A model generated the notes under the pieces. It made no database searches, had not been told where the DNA came from, and saw nothing but the letters and a program-made list of their open reading frames with translations. A program made the position numbers and the translations under genes. A DNA stretch of 64,000 bases from Lusitaniella coriacea LEGE 07157 (GTDB lineage: Bacteria; Cyanobacteriota; Cyanobacteriia; Cyanobacteriales; Spirulinaceae), in NCBI RefSeq assembly GCF_015207425.1, contig NZ_JADEWZ010000022.1, forward strand, positions 24,809 to 88,808. The letters run 5' to 3'. This document shows, piece after piece, positions 1-12,000 of this stretch (its first letter is position 1; every line of letters starts with the position of its first letter).

Positions 1-3000
1 GGGGCAATTTCTTTGGCAGGTATTACTTTGACTTTATTACTATTTGGTATTTGATGGAGTATGATGTATTCCTCTTCAAATGCTAATTCTGGCCAAGGTT
101 TTGATGCACGAGTCGGAGTTTCTCGAGGCAAACGAAGAACAAGCGTAGCCCCATCATCAGACTTGGCAAATGCGGTGGCAACTCCCGGATTAGGAGTTGC
201 TGGGATTCCAGATGCTCCCAAACGAAGGCCTGATAAACTCTCAGGTATGCCAATAGGAGGAACAACTTCGTCATGCCACCTTGCTGTAAAATTGGCAATC
301 TGCTCATCTGTTAATCCTTCTGCTCGCATTCGCCTTACTAAATCATGTGATGCTTCGAGGCCTTCTGTGCGAGCTATAGAACTTAGAATTGGCCGCTTCA
401 GATTACGACTGCTGTTACCCTGACCGCGATAGAAAATCATATAGTCTCTTAACTCAGCCCACCACCGAGCTTTCTTGGTTATCCAATTTTCTGCTGCTTG
501 TATTTGTTGGCGAAGTTGTATGAATTTATTTGGGTCAAGTCCTGTTGCTGGTACCTGGGCGGCTAACTCACTACTTCCAGCGAGATCTGCACCAATAATT
601 CCTCGAGTTGCTATCCAGTCTAAGCCCAACCCACCTGCATAGGTAAACAAAGGCAAATAAGCTAGTAAGTCCCAAGCAGTTCCTTGACCTTCTTTAAACT
701 TTTTCGTACTAAGGTACGATCCGAGTCCCGAACCAAACAGATCGTAACCTAAAAGAGCTTTCTGACCCCAGGTTGTGCCACCAAGTGCAGTCGGTGCAGC
801 TAACCCAGCACTAAAGCCTGTGATTCCACCTATAAATCGGCCAAGATTGAAAAATAATCCTCGATGGCTTCTTGTAGCTGTACCTCCATACATTTTTTTC
901 CGAAGTTTAGTGCTACCTCCAAAAGACATAATATCGGCAAAACCTGCAAAAAATTGATCGTATTTAGCAGCAGCATCAGATAAGCTCCCACCGCCAATCA
1001 GCGTTCCAGCCGCCCCCAAAGTCGTAATCCCCAAACCCGTGGCAATGCTTGAAATTGCTGTAACAGCAGCAAACTCTTGAAGACTGGTCAGATACCCACT
1101 GGGATCGGTATTAACCACCGGATTCGCATGAGCATACTGATACTTATGCAAACTCATCGGGTCGTTCAACGTCCCCGAATAAGCATCCGCCGACACAAAC
1201 CGCCCCAACGTCGGGTCGTAATACCTCGCTCGCAAGTAATCTAACCCCGTCTCGATATCCCGTTGCTCTCCCGCAAACAGATAGGGATTCTCCCCAACAG
1301 ACCCCGTAATCAAATTCCCATAGGCATCGTAGGAATAGGTCTGGGTTACTCCACCTAACGTATCCGTTAGCGCCCTCGTACTCCCCAACCCATCGGTATG
1401 GTAGAAGGAAGAAACATCGCCGCGCTGTTGAGAAATTAAATCCAACCCGTAGGAATAGGAAGCAACGGGATTTCCCAGTGCGTCGTACTCCTCCACAACT
1501 TGCGCGTAGGGTCGCAACTCGTCAATGAGGTAGTTTGTCTCGACTCCATTGACCGTCTTGCTCGTGCGAATTCCCTGCTCGTTGTACTCGTACTCGATTG
1601 TGGTCGTTTCAGAACCATCGTTAATCGTAACTCCCGCCAAACGATTCTCGCCGTCATTCTCCCAATCGTAGACAATTGACGTACTGCCCCCATTGCGAGT
1701 GATGAGATTGCCATTGTCGTCGTAGCTATAGGTGGTCGTCGTACCGTTGCTTACCGAACTGATGAGTTGATTGCGGTTGTTGTAAGCGTAGTCCGTATCC
1801 CCCTCAACTGAATCGCTCTTGTAATCGAGATTTCCAACGGCATCGTAGGTGTAGGTAATCGTGCGATTGCCATTAACCGGGTCGATAATCCTCTCTTCCC
1901 TGACCCGATTGAGTTCGTCGTAGTCGTACTCCACCCGGCGACCGTCTTCTTCTTGAACTTCCAAGCGATTCCCCGCATTGTCGGTGTCGTAGTCGAAGCT
2001 GGAGATAACTTCTTCTTCTGCTCCTGTATCCGGGTTAATCCGTACCGTCCGAACGAGGTCTAAGCGTCCCAAGGGGTCGTAGGTGCGGGTTTCGACGACG
2101 TTGTTGGGGAACTCGACGCGCTCTAAGTTGCCCTCAGAGTCGTAGGTGTAGGTGGTGGTTCCTTGGGGAGTGGTAACAGAACTCAGGGTTCCATCGTCGT
2201 TGTAGGCATACCCAACCGTTCGGTTCGGGGTGCTGACAGAAGTAAGGTTGCCTTCTTCGTAGGTGTATTCGATACTCGTGCCACTACTCCCATAAGGCCC
2301 TTCCGGGTCGGTGCGAGAGATGAGGTTGCCCAACTCGTCGTAGCGATAAACGGTGGTTCCCCGACTGCTGGTAATGGTTTCGGTACGTTCTGTGTCGTTG
2401 TAAGCGTAGGTGACGGATGTACCCTCCGAAAGGAGTTCCTTGCGCTGCAACTCGCCCGACTCGTCGTAAACGTAGCGGATGGAGTCGCCGTTGAAGTCGG
2501 TGACGGTAATGGCGTTGTTGTCATCGTCGTAGGTGGTTGTCGAAACCTTACCGTCGGCAAGGGTGGTTTTGGCGGGACGACCTTGGGGGTCGTATTCGTA
2601 TCGCGTCACCTGGTTGAGAGCGTCCTTAATGCTGGTGAGATTGCCATTGCTGTCGTATTGGTACTCGGTGCGTCCGTTGAGGGGGTTGACGACTGCTGCA
2701 AGCTGTCCGCTGTCGTTGTATTCGTACCGAGTCGTCTGTCCGTTGGGGTCGGTGCTGGCGGTTAATTGACCCAATGCGTCGTAGGTGTTGCTCCAAGTCG
2801 TTCCTTCGGCATAGTAGGTCTCGCTGCGGCGATTTCCGGCAGAGTCGTAGGTGTAGGCGATGGAGTTGTTGTCGTCGTAGCGAATTTCTGTTTGGCGACC
2901 GATCGCGTCATACTGGTATTCGATGCGATTGCCTTGTTCGTCGATTTCCGCTTTGATGCGACCGTCTTTCGTGTATTCGGTGCTGGCATGGGGACGGCTG

Positions 3001-5046
3001 GCTAAGTAGGCGGGGGCAACATCGGGATAGACCACTTGCGTCCAGTCTACTTCTCCCATCTCGGAGGAGGGGGGAACGTAGCCGTTGAGGAAGGTCATTG
3101 CTGAGAGCAACTGTTCGACTTGGTTGGTCGCCTCGTCGGGATAGATGGTTGCCGTCAAGCGTCCCGCTGCATCGTATTCGTAATAGGTCACCCGTCCGTC
3201 GCGGTCGAGGGTCGCCCGTTCCCGTCCGCCTCTGTCGTAGAGGGTAACGGTGCGGGGGTTATCTTGGTCATTATCGGGGGTCTCGTCGGGATAGACCGTG
3301 GTGACGAGTTGCCCTTTCTCGTTGTAGATGTAGTCGGTACGGCTTTCTCCGGTAATGACGGCGGTTTGGTTGCCGTTGCTGTCGTAGCGGTATTCAGTTG
3401 TATTGTCCCCTTGAGTGATGGAGGCAATGCGACCTTCGCTGTCGTAAGTCCATTCGGTGACGATTTCCTGCGGCCCGTCGGGGGTTTGAACGATGATGGT
3501 TTCCCGCTGCAAGTCGCCGTTGGGAGTGTAGGTGTAGTTGCCGGTGTTGCCGTCGGGGTCGGCGATATCTCGAACGTTGCCGTCGCTATAGTAGTCGAAG
3601 TGGGTCGCGTTCTCTCCTGCTGTTAAAATTCGCAAGTTGCCTTGAAAGTCATAACGATACTCGGTCACATTGCCAGCCGCATCGGTACTGGAGAGGAGAT
3701 TTCCCCTGGAGTCGTAATCGTAGGTGGTGGTATTCCCCAAGGGGTCGGTTTCGGTCAATAACCGTCCGTACTGGCCGTAGGTATTGATGGTGATGCGTCC
3801 CAAGGGGTCGGTTTCAGTGAGGAGGTTATTCTCCTCATCGTAGGTGTAGGTGGTCGTCCACCCCTCTGGACCGCTCTCATCGGTAATCATCGTCTCGGTG
3901 CGGACGTTATCCCGGTCGTCATAAGTCCGTTCGGTGCGCAGACCCGCCGGGTCGATTTCCGTTAAAACATTGCCCCGACTGTCGTAGATATAAGTGGTGT
4001 CATTGCCATAGATATCCGACACGGTTTGTATGGAGTTATCCGGGTCGTAGGTCAACTCCACCGCTTCCCCATTGACATCCAGCAATCGTGCCAAGCGTCC
4101 GGTGGTTTCGTCGTACTCGGTGCGGATGCCATTGCGTCCCAAGGGGTCTTCAATGCGGGTGAGGTAATGGGGACGAGTGGGTTCCTCGTAGAAATATTCC
4201 GTGCGGTTCCCCTCCCGGTCAATCACCGCGATTAAATCGCCATTGGTGTGTACTCGTAGGTGATGCGCTCTCCGGCTGGGTCGATGACCGCGCTGATGCG
4301 TCCCTGCGCGTCGCGTTCAAACTTCACTTCCTTACCCGCACTGCTGACAATTCCCCCTTCGGAATAGGTGAGGGTATTGCCATTGAGATCGGTGACCTTA
4401 TTGAGATCCCCACTCTTAGCGTTAATCTCATACTCAATCCCCTCCTTGGTGGTGAGGGTATACTTGCCGCCAAAGAGCGTTTGAATGGGATTGTAATTCA
4501 AGCCATTGGGAGAGATATAGTTGCCCGTATTTTTATTACGTAGCAGTACGTTCTCGTCAACTTTCAGAGCTACCTCAGACCCCTCCTCCGAGACAAAAAA
4601 CGGCAGGTAGAAGCGAGCGCTTTCGGGGATAGGAACGCCCGCTCGAAAAGCGGCCAAAGTAATCGGATGGGGTCGGGTTTTGAAAGTAAAAGTTTCCCGC
4701 TTGCCTCCAGGGAGGGTGATATAGACCTTCGTGCCATCGCGGAATGCGGGATACTCATCCAACAGTTCCTGCTGTTCGGTGCGAGGCGGCAAACTGGTCT
4801 GCAAGTTGGTATCGCGGAACTCCAACCGCCAGCCATAGCCGAAGTTATCCTGCTGTGCCGCCGTGAGGCTGTCGTAGGTACGAGTGACAGAGATGGGAAT
4901 GCCGGTGACCGGAACTTCCAAATCGGTGAAGGAGAGTTGGAAGTTACCCAACTTCAACTCCCCGGTCACATCCACCGTATTCTCCACGGTGGACGAGAGT
5001 CCCGTGGCATCGGTGGCAATTGCAACCGCTGTAATCGCCCAACGCA
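1..5046 (-). pseudogene. Orphan RHS 3' cassette with ADP-ribosyltransferase-like C-terminus, 5'-truncated and frameshifted, runs off the left edge
   Basis: This is a second RHS gene body downstream of the full-length one. A DUF6531-type segment (about 4980 to 4280) is followed by many YD repeats and an RHS core (YLRARYYDPTLGRF, near 1240-1190). A hydrophobic pretoxin region comes next, then a C-terminal domain (about 440 to 1) with FYRGQ, a T-P-N-P-G-V-A-x-A-F-A stretch and E-E-E-Y, resembling the R-S/T-E layout of ADP-ribosyltransferases. I read the minus frame from about 4240 to base 1 without meeting a stop, so the end lies outside the window. Near 4244 one base is missing relative to the paralogous gene, which splits the frame. 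At the 5' side RHS similarity stops at about 5040, where a Uma2 tail on the other strand begins, so the N-terminal half is absent. I infer a promoterless cassette, not an expressed gene. Confidence 0.8.
3961..4978 (-). repeat. RHS homology block, copy in the orphan cassette
   Basis: This block matches 10441-11459 in the same orientation. The offset is exactly 6480 bp below position 4240 and 6481 bp above 4290, which reveals the single-base deletion. About 4075-4170 is essentially identical in both copies. It encodes the start of the RHS body and the first YD repeats. Confidence 0.85.
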
Positions 5047-5183
5047 ATTTCGAGCGACTGCGGGCCGAGCGAGTGGAAGAGATCGCCTCCCAGGAACGAG
5101 AGCAAAACCAAGCCTTGCAAGAACGCCTCTAGGAGTTACAAGAGCGCCTCCAACAACTCGGTGATTCCGATTCTCTGGCTTGA
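5038..5183 (+). pseudogene. Uma2-family nuclease C-terminal tail remnant
   Basis: The plus strand reads as a charged coiled-coil tail (FERLRAERVEEIASQERE, then QALQERL), a TAG at 5130-5132, then ELQERLQQLGDSDSLA and a TGA at 5181-5183. This matches the tail style of cyanobacterial Uma2 (DUF820) proteins, one of which is intact at 59464-60243. Only the tail survives; the nuclease domain is gone, and upstream sequence belongs to the RHS cassette on the other strand. The TAG is one base from CAG. The junction near 5040 marks a rearrangement that removed the 5' halves of both genes. Confidence 0.6.
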
Positions 5184-5460
5184 ATCGCGTTGCTTTAGTT
5201 ATCAGTTTTGGGGGGAGTCGGGAGTCGGGGAAATCTCAACGATCTTGAGGCGTTATTGATGATTTGTGAGGAAAAGATTATTGAAGAGCATTGCTTTTTT
5301 ATCCAACAATTTGAGAGTGGTGGGCAATTGCCCACCCTACTTCTACACTGTCGCTCATAGGTGATGCAGGTAATAAAGATAATGCTACCGCGTCGATCTC
5401 ACAAAAGGCACATAAGACAGCAGGGAGTAGGACATGAAGGAAATTCGCGACGATCGCCCG
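5184..5460. other. Intergenic stretch with 18-bp palindrome at 5319-5336
   Basis: No gene is seen. It contains the perfect palindrome GGTGGGCAATTGCCCACC, the core of a repeat often found between cyanobacterial genes. The rest is unremarkable. Confidence 0.6.
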
Positions 5461-6009
5461 TTACGAAGTTTTTGTATCTACTTGATAGAGAGAGCCATAG
5501 TTTTTTATAGAAGCTTGCAAATCCAACATTAACTTATAGCTTTCCTGCTCAACAATAGAGAGTTCACTTTTTTCGACAGCTATTGAAAGTTGTTGAAGTA
5601 ATTTTTTGTACTCACTCAAAAAAATCTCGATTTTTGTCTCTAATTTACTACAATTAGATAAAGCTAAATCAACTAAATTTCCAGCTAAATTGTTCCACTT
5701 AGCCGATATATATATACTCTCATCATACCATGATAAATTCCATTCGGCATTAAACGTGTCTGATCCAAAGAAAACTCGATATGAACCTTTTTTTTTATTT
5801 GTTACGTCAGACAACATGGGTAGAATATCATCAATTATTACACTAATGTCGTACTTGTAGCTAAGCGGTATATAAATGCAATTCCAGACGATAAATACTT
5901 TTTCCGTTTCCATAGGAAAGATAACTTGTATCGCTTCAGCTAAGTCACTTGCTATTTCATTGGGAGAATACAAAAAAACTGGATTAGAAACTTGAATACA
6001 GAAATTCAT
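5461..6009 (-). CDS. Candidate immunity protein for the upstream RHS toxin
   Basis: The product is 182 aa of unrecognised family. It starts 17 bp after the stop of the large RHS toxin gene on the same strand, the position where immunity genes of RHS and other polymorphic toxins normally sit. It has no signal peptide or transmembrane segment, so a cytoplasmic protein is expected, and its C-terminal third looks helical. The gene is clearly more A+T-rich than the RHS gene, which fits toxin-immunity pairs acquired together as a cassette. The function is inferred from position only; no immunity family was recognised. Confidence 0.6.
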   Translation of the reverse strand: MNFCIQVSNPVFLYSPNEIASDLAEAIQVIFPMETEKVFIVWNCIYIPLSYKYDISVIIDDILPMLSDVTNKKKGSYRVFFGSDTFNAEWNLSWYDESIYISAKWNNLAGNLVDLALSNCSKLETKIEIFLSEYKKLLQQLSIAVEKSELSIVEQESYKLMLDLQASIKNYGSLYQVDTKTS

Positions 6010-6026
6010 TATAAAGACTCCAATTT

Positions 6027-9000
6027 TTAATTTAATGGATAGGCATGAACTTTTCCACTAGGATATACCTTAACAAATACTTTTGTTGCTGGCACAGTAG
6101 TTCCATCAGGCATATGAACAATTGAGGAATTATTCGCTGGCAAGTCGAAAATATCCTGATTTCCTTTTCCTAAACCTCGAGCTTTATCTACTGCAAAGTC
6201 GATATCTTCTTTACTGCGAAACTGTCCTTGGGGAATTCCTTCCTTTTTGGCACGAGCTGGACCCTCAGTCCAGTTCAAACCGTGTTTTCTAGAACCTAGT
6301 AACGCTCTTTCTGCGAAATAATCTGCATTATGAACCAGAATCCCCAACTCCGAAACAAAATAAGTCGGAAATCCTTCAACCTTAAAATTGTAAACCTCAA
6401 ACTTACCTTCACGTTTCTCAATCCTATCAACATCAACAAACGTCTCCTCATCCGTTTGCAACAAATCCCCAACAACTAAATCCTTCGCCTCAACCCACCC
6501 CTTATCCGGAGTCCAGAAAGGATGTTCCCCTGTTGTCGAAATGACCTCCCCATCAACATAGAGATCGTATAACTCCGTTGCCTCTCGCACAAAAGTATCC
6601 AAAACTTGCCGTTTTTCGATACCCCCAGGAGTCGTCGGGTCATCCGCAATCACCCAATCCCCAACCCGAATATCCTCGATATTCTTCATCCCCTCCGTTG
6701 TGAGAACCTTTGTCCCCGCAACGAAGCACTTCGGGCCGCCTCCTGCTGCCACAGTCCGAGTTGATTGAGTCGCTAAAACATCATCCGGCCCCGGCGTACT
6801 CCCCTTAACCTTCCGCGCTGCGCCAATGCCCCGCTTAATCCCGCCAATCATCCCCGCTAACGGCACGTAAGACAATAAATTCCAGGAATCCCGAATTTCA
6901 AACCGACCGTTATCCTGGTAACTCTCGTACAAATTCTTAGTTGCCTTGAGCGCGCCGTAAATATCAAACCCAAGGTCGGCACCGACCCCTGCCGTCGCGA
7001 CCCACTTCAGCGGACCAACAGCCGTTGCCGCAACCGACGGTAACTTCATTCCCAACAGAAAAGAGACTCCAATCCCCGTTACAGTCCCCGCACCCCACAG
7101 CGCTCCATGTGTGGGTTCAACCTTATTCCCGCTGTAGCTCTCGTACACATCAGTCAAATACCCCCCCGATACCCCATTGGCAAAACCCGCACCCCAATCT
7201 CCAAACATTTGCAGAATTTCATCCGAACTGGCTCCAGAAAGTACGCCTCCGGTAATATAACCCGCACCGACACCGACGCTACCAATCGTAGACAGCGAAG
7301 CTATCACATTCAGCGTTGCCATCACATCGCCGATGGTGGAGGAGTAGCCCGTCGGGTCAGTAAACCGCACCGGGTTGGCATGGGCATACTGGTAATCGTG
7401 CTGACTCATCGGGTCGCTTAAAAATCCGCTGAAGGGGTCTTTCGAGATAAACCGCCCCAAAGTCGGGTCGTAATATCTTGCCCGCAGGTAATCCAACCCC
7501 GTAGAACTATCTCGCTGTTCCCCGGCAAATTGGAAAGAATTGCCAAAAGTCCCTGTTTGGTCTAGCAACACCCCAAAGGCATCATAGGTATAGCGGTCAG
7601 TCACCAAACCCACATTATCCGTAATCGCCCGCGTACTTCCCAATCCATCCGTGTGATAGAAGCCTTCGCGACCATTGCGAGTCGCACTAACCAATCCCAG
7701 ACCGTGGGTGTAATTAGCCGTAATTTGGTCGTTGGCATCGTACTCCATCAAGACTTCGGGCAAACTTCCAACGGATGTCGTCAAATAGTTAGTTTGCACG
7801 CCATCAGCAACAGTAGCGACCCGATTGCCCAAGGCATCGTAAACAAATTGAGTCTGAGAAGTCCCTGCTGCTGTTGAATTGGTAACTCCCACCAAACGGT
7901 TTTCCCCGTCATTAATCCAGTCGTAAGTTATGGTTTGGGAGCCATCAGACCGTTGAGTGATTGAGCCGTTGTCATCGTAGCCAAATGCCGTTGTTTGGCT
8001 ACCTTGAGTGAGTTGTTGGAGGCGGTTGTTGTCGTCATAGGTATAAGTTGCTAATCCCGATGCCGAGTCGTTGCGAGTCAGGCGATTTCCGACTAAATCA
8101 TAGGTGTAATCAATCGTTCGATTTCCCGTAGCACCGCCAACCATATTTTCTTGAGTCAGGCGATTAAGAGCATCGTAAGTGTAATCGACAGTGCGACCGC
8201 CGTATTCCTCAACTTTAGTTCGGTTGCCAACGCCATCTAGGGTATATTTAAAGTCGTTGAAAATAGTTCCCGTGACATTCCTCGTCGTTAGCTGTGTCAA
8301 GCGGTTGCGAGTATCGTACAGGCGAGATTCAACAGAACCATTAGCTAATTGGGTTTGAGATAGGTTGCCGACAGCATTGTAATCGTAATCCGCTAGAATT
8401 CGGTTGCCCTCCTTAACGGTATCTAAGCGGTTCAGCGGGTCGTAACCGTAGGTTATTGCATTAGCGGGAGTGGTTAGGGAGGTGAGATTATTTAGCAGGT
8501 CGTAACCGTAGCCAACCGTTTTTTGGTCGGGTGTTGTTATGGTTTCTAACCGGTCGTAATTGTCGTAGGTATACTGCATTACCCCACGACTGTCTGTTAC
8601 CGTTGACAGTCCCAAAGTTACTGGGTCGTAGGTATAGGAAACTGGAGAGATTCTGGGGTCTGTAAATGTTTTATTCTCTAAGCGTCCGTAGGAATCGTAA
8701 GTGTAATTAATGGTATCTCCATTAAAGTCTGTCGCAGCGGTAACTTGTCCAAATGAGTTGTAATCGGTACGATTCCTTTGACCTAGCGGTAAGACTGTTT
8801 CTGTGGGACGGTTAAATGCGTCGTATTCAAAGGATGTCACGTTTTGATTGGCATCCTCAATCTGCTTCAAGCGAAATAAATTGTCGTAGGTATATTGGGT
8901 CAAAGTCTCTTCCAATTGACCGTTAGCTGCTAACTGCTTGACTTGTTCGATTTGAACGAGTTGGCTGAGGTTGTCGTAGGTGTATTTAGTTGGATTGAGA

Positions 9001-12000
9001 TTTTCATCCGTAGTGCTGGTGAGGCGACTGAACTGGTCGTAAGCCATCGAAACCGTATCGCCGTTGTGGAAAGTTGTTTCCACTTTCTGTCCGTATTCGT
9101 CGTATTTGAAGTGGGTGGATTGACCTAATGCATCAGTGACCCGAATCAAGTTGTGACGTTGGTTGTATTCAAACTCTGTACGTTCATTTAGAGCATTGAT
9201 AACGGCTTTGACCTGACCGTAAGCATCGTATTCGTAGGTGGTGGTTTGATTCAGTTCGTTCGTTTCTGTTTTCAGCCGACCTAATTCGTCATAGGTCAGC
9301 TTGAAGCGAGAATCGTCAAAGAAAATGATTTCCTGAACTCGTGCGTTGTTGTCGTAAATATACCGCGTCTTTCGGTTTCGATGGTCGGTAACCGTCTCAA
9401 TTTGACCGCCTTTCGTATAGGTGTAGGTTGTCGGCTGATTGAATGCATTGATAACTTGTGTTATTTGACCGATGTCATTGTAAAGGTATTGGGTTTTATT
9501 ACCCAGGATGTCGGTTTGCGATTTAATCCGACCCCCGTCAGAATATTCCGTCTTGTTCCTGGGGTTATCTGCCCAGTCATTTGGAGTTAAATCCGGCAAA
9601 ACAACCTCGGTTAACCGATTTAAATCATCGTAGACGTAGCGTGTCTCCAGTCCAGTTGGAGAGATTTCTGCTATGAGGTTGTTGGCCGCATCGTACTTCT
9701 GAATAACTTTTGGGTTATCACTGGAGATGTTGGGTGTATTGTCGGGTAAAGTAATTTCGTCAATGCGAGTTACGGTTGTATCGTTGTTTTGTCCGGCTGT
9801 TTGCTGTAAGTCGTAATTGTAGGAAGTAACATTGCCAAATACATCCGTCATCGACTTCACTCGTCCCAAAGCATCGTAGATGGTGGATTGGCTATTCCCT
9901 TGAGACGTTCTGCTAGCAATGATTCGACCCTCTTTATCGTAGTCGTATTCCATTGCTAAGGTGTGAGTTTGACCGTTAAGGTTAAATGTTGTGGTGGCAA
10001 CTTCTATATTGCCGTTGGGATTGTAATCAAATCCAACTTCATTACCACGACTGTCAATCGTTCGTTTGATATTTCCTTGCGTGTCGTAGTCGTAGGTTGT
10101 AACTTGACCGTCTGGTGCGGTTTGGGTCAGTAGTTGACCTTGCGGATTGTAGGTATAGGTTGTCCTTAGACCGTTGGTATCGATGCTTTCAACTAAGTTC
10201 CCGCGACTGTCATATTTTGCCGTGGTTTTTAGACCTGTTGGAGAGACGATAGAGGTCACCTGATTGCGGCCGTTGTAAGTCATGCGGGTGATGCTACCGC
10301 TTTCGTCTTGGATGGTGAGAAGATTTTGGCGCTCGTCGTAGGTATATTGAGTGGTAACCCCATCTGCGTCGGTTTCAGTCAGTAGATTGTTGTTGTCATC
10401 GTAAGTTCTATCAATTCGCCACCCCTCTGGACCAACTTCTGTTAAAACATTCCCCCGACTGTCGTAGACGTAGGTGGTGGGATTCCCATAAACATCCCGC
10501 ACCGTTTGCACCGAGTTATCCAGGTCGTAGGTCAACTCGACCGCTTCCCCATTCACATCCAGCAATCGTGCCAAGCGTCCGGTGGTTTCGTCGTACTCGG
10601 TGCGGATGCCATTGCGTCCCAAGGGGTCTTCAATGCGGGTCAGGTAGTGGGGACGAGTGGATTCCTCGTAGAAATATTCCGTGCGGTTCTCCTCTCGGTC
10701 GATGACAGCGATTAAATCTCCATTGGCATCGTATTCGTACTCGATGCGCTCTCCCGCTGGGTCGATGACCGCACTAATCCGTCCCTGCGCGTCTCGCTCG
10801 AACTTCACTTCCTTACCCGCACTGCTGACAATTCCGCCTTCGGAATAGGTGAGGGTATTGCCGTTGAGGTCGGTGATTGTGTTCAAATCCCCGCTCGTGG
10901 CATCGATTTCGTACTCAATCCCCTCCTTCGTGGTCAGGGTATAGGCTCCCCCGAAGAACGGGTGTTGGGGATTGTAGGGCAACCCATTGGGAGAGCGATA
11001 CTCCCCTGTCGTTTGGTCGCGCAGCAGCGAATCGATTTCGACGCTCAAGGTCATTCCCGACCCGTCATCGGCAACAAACTGCGGTTGATAGAACCAAGCA
11101 CTTTCCGGCCAAGGCGCGCCCATATTTAACACTTCTTCCACTTCTGGATGGAGTTTCGCTTGGAAGGTGAAGGAGGTGCGTTTTCCACCGGGAAGGGTGA
11201 TGTAGACCTTCGACCCGTCCTTAAATGCCGGATACTCGCCCAAAATCTTCTCTTCTGGAGTTTGCGGCGGCAAACTGGTCTTCAAATTGGTATCCCGGAA
11301 CTCCAAGCGCCAGCCATACCCAAAGTTATCCTCTTGATTGGCATAAAGGGAGTCGTAGGTGCGGGTCACGGTGATGGGAATTCCGGATACCGGAACTTCT
11401 AAATCCGTGAAGGAGAGTTGGAAATTGCCCAGTTTCAATTCTCCCGTGACATCCACCTGCTCTTCAACAAAGGAGGACGCGCCGGTGCTGTCGGTAGCCG
11501 TGAGGCGCAGGGTATAGGTGTCGTTGGGTAAGAGTGTGGGGTCAAAGGTTCCCAACACCCCATCGGTGACGGGTTCGGTTCCTTCAAAGACCGTGACCCA
11601 TTCTCCTCCCCCAACCGGTTGCGCTTCAAGTTTGTAGGAGACGGGATTGCCATTATTGTCGGCAACGGTACCGCGAATTTCTACGGGTTCTGTGACTTCC
11701 CCATTCAGACCGCTCAAATCCAAATTGACAACCAAATCCGTGGTAACGGAGAGGTCGATGAAGTCCAGGTTCAAGGTTTCTTGGGTGGTATTCCCGGCGG
11801 TATCTGTAGCGATGGCTATTGCGCTGAGGGTTGTCCCTACTGCACCCACGGGAACCGTCGCCACGCCATTGGCATCGGTGGCAACCGCAGTGCCATCAAT
11901 CAGAAATTGCACGCTATCCACGGCGATATTATCGGTGGCAACGGCGCGAATTGAGACGGTGGATTGGGTACTGATATCCACCTGATAGCCGCCGCCATCT

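Noticed and set aside
2163..2765. Long plus-strand frames opposite the RHS genes (also 4667-5164, 11964-12749, 13827-14387)
   Set aside because: They are mirror frames of the YD and Ig-like repeats, with valine/glycine-rich low-complexity products and no family features.
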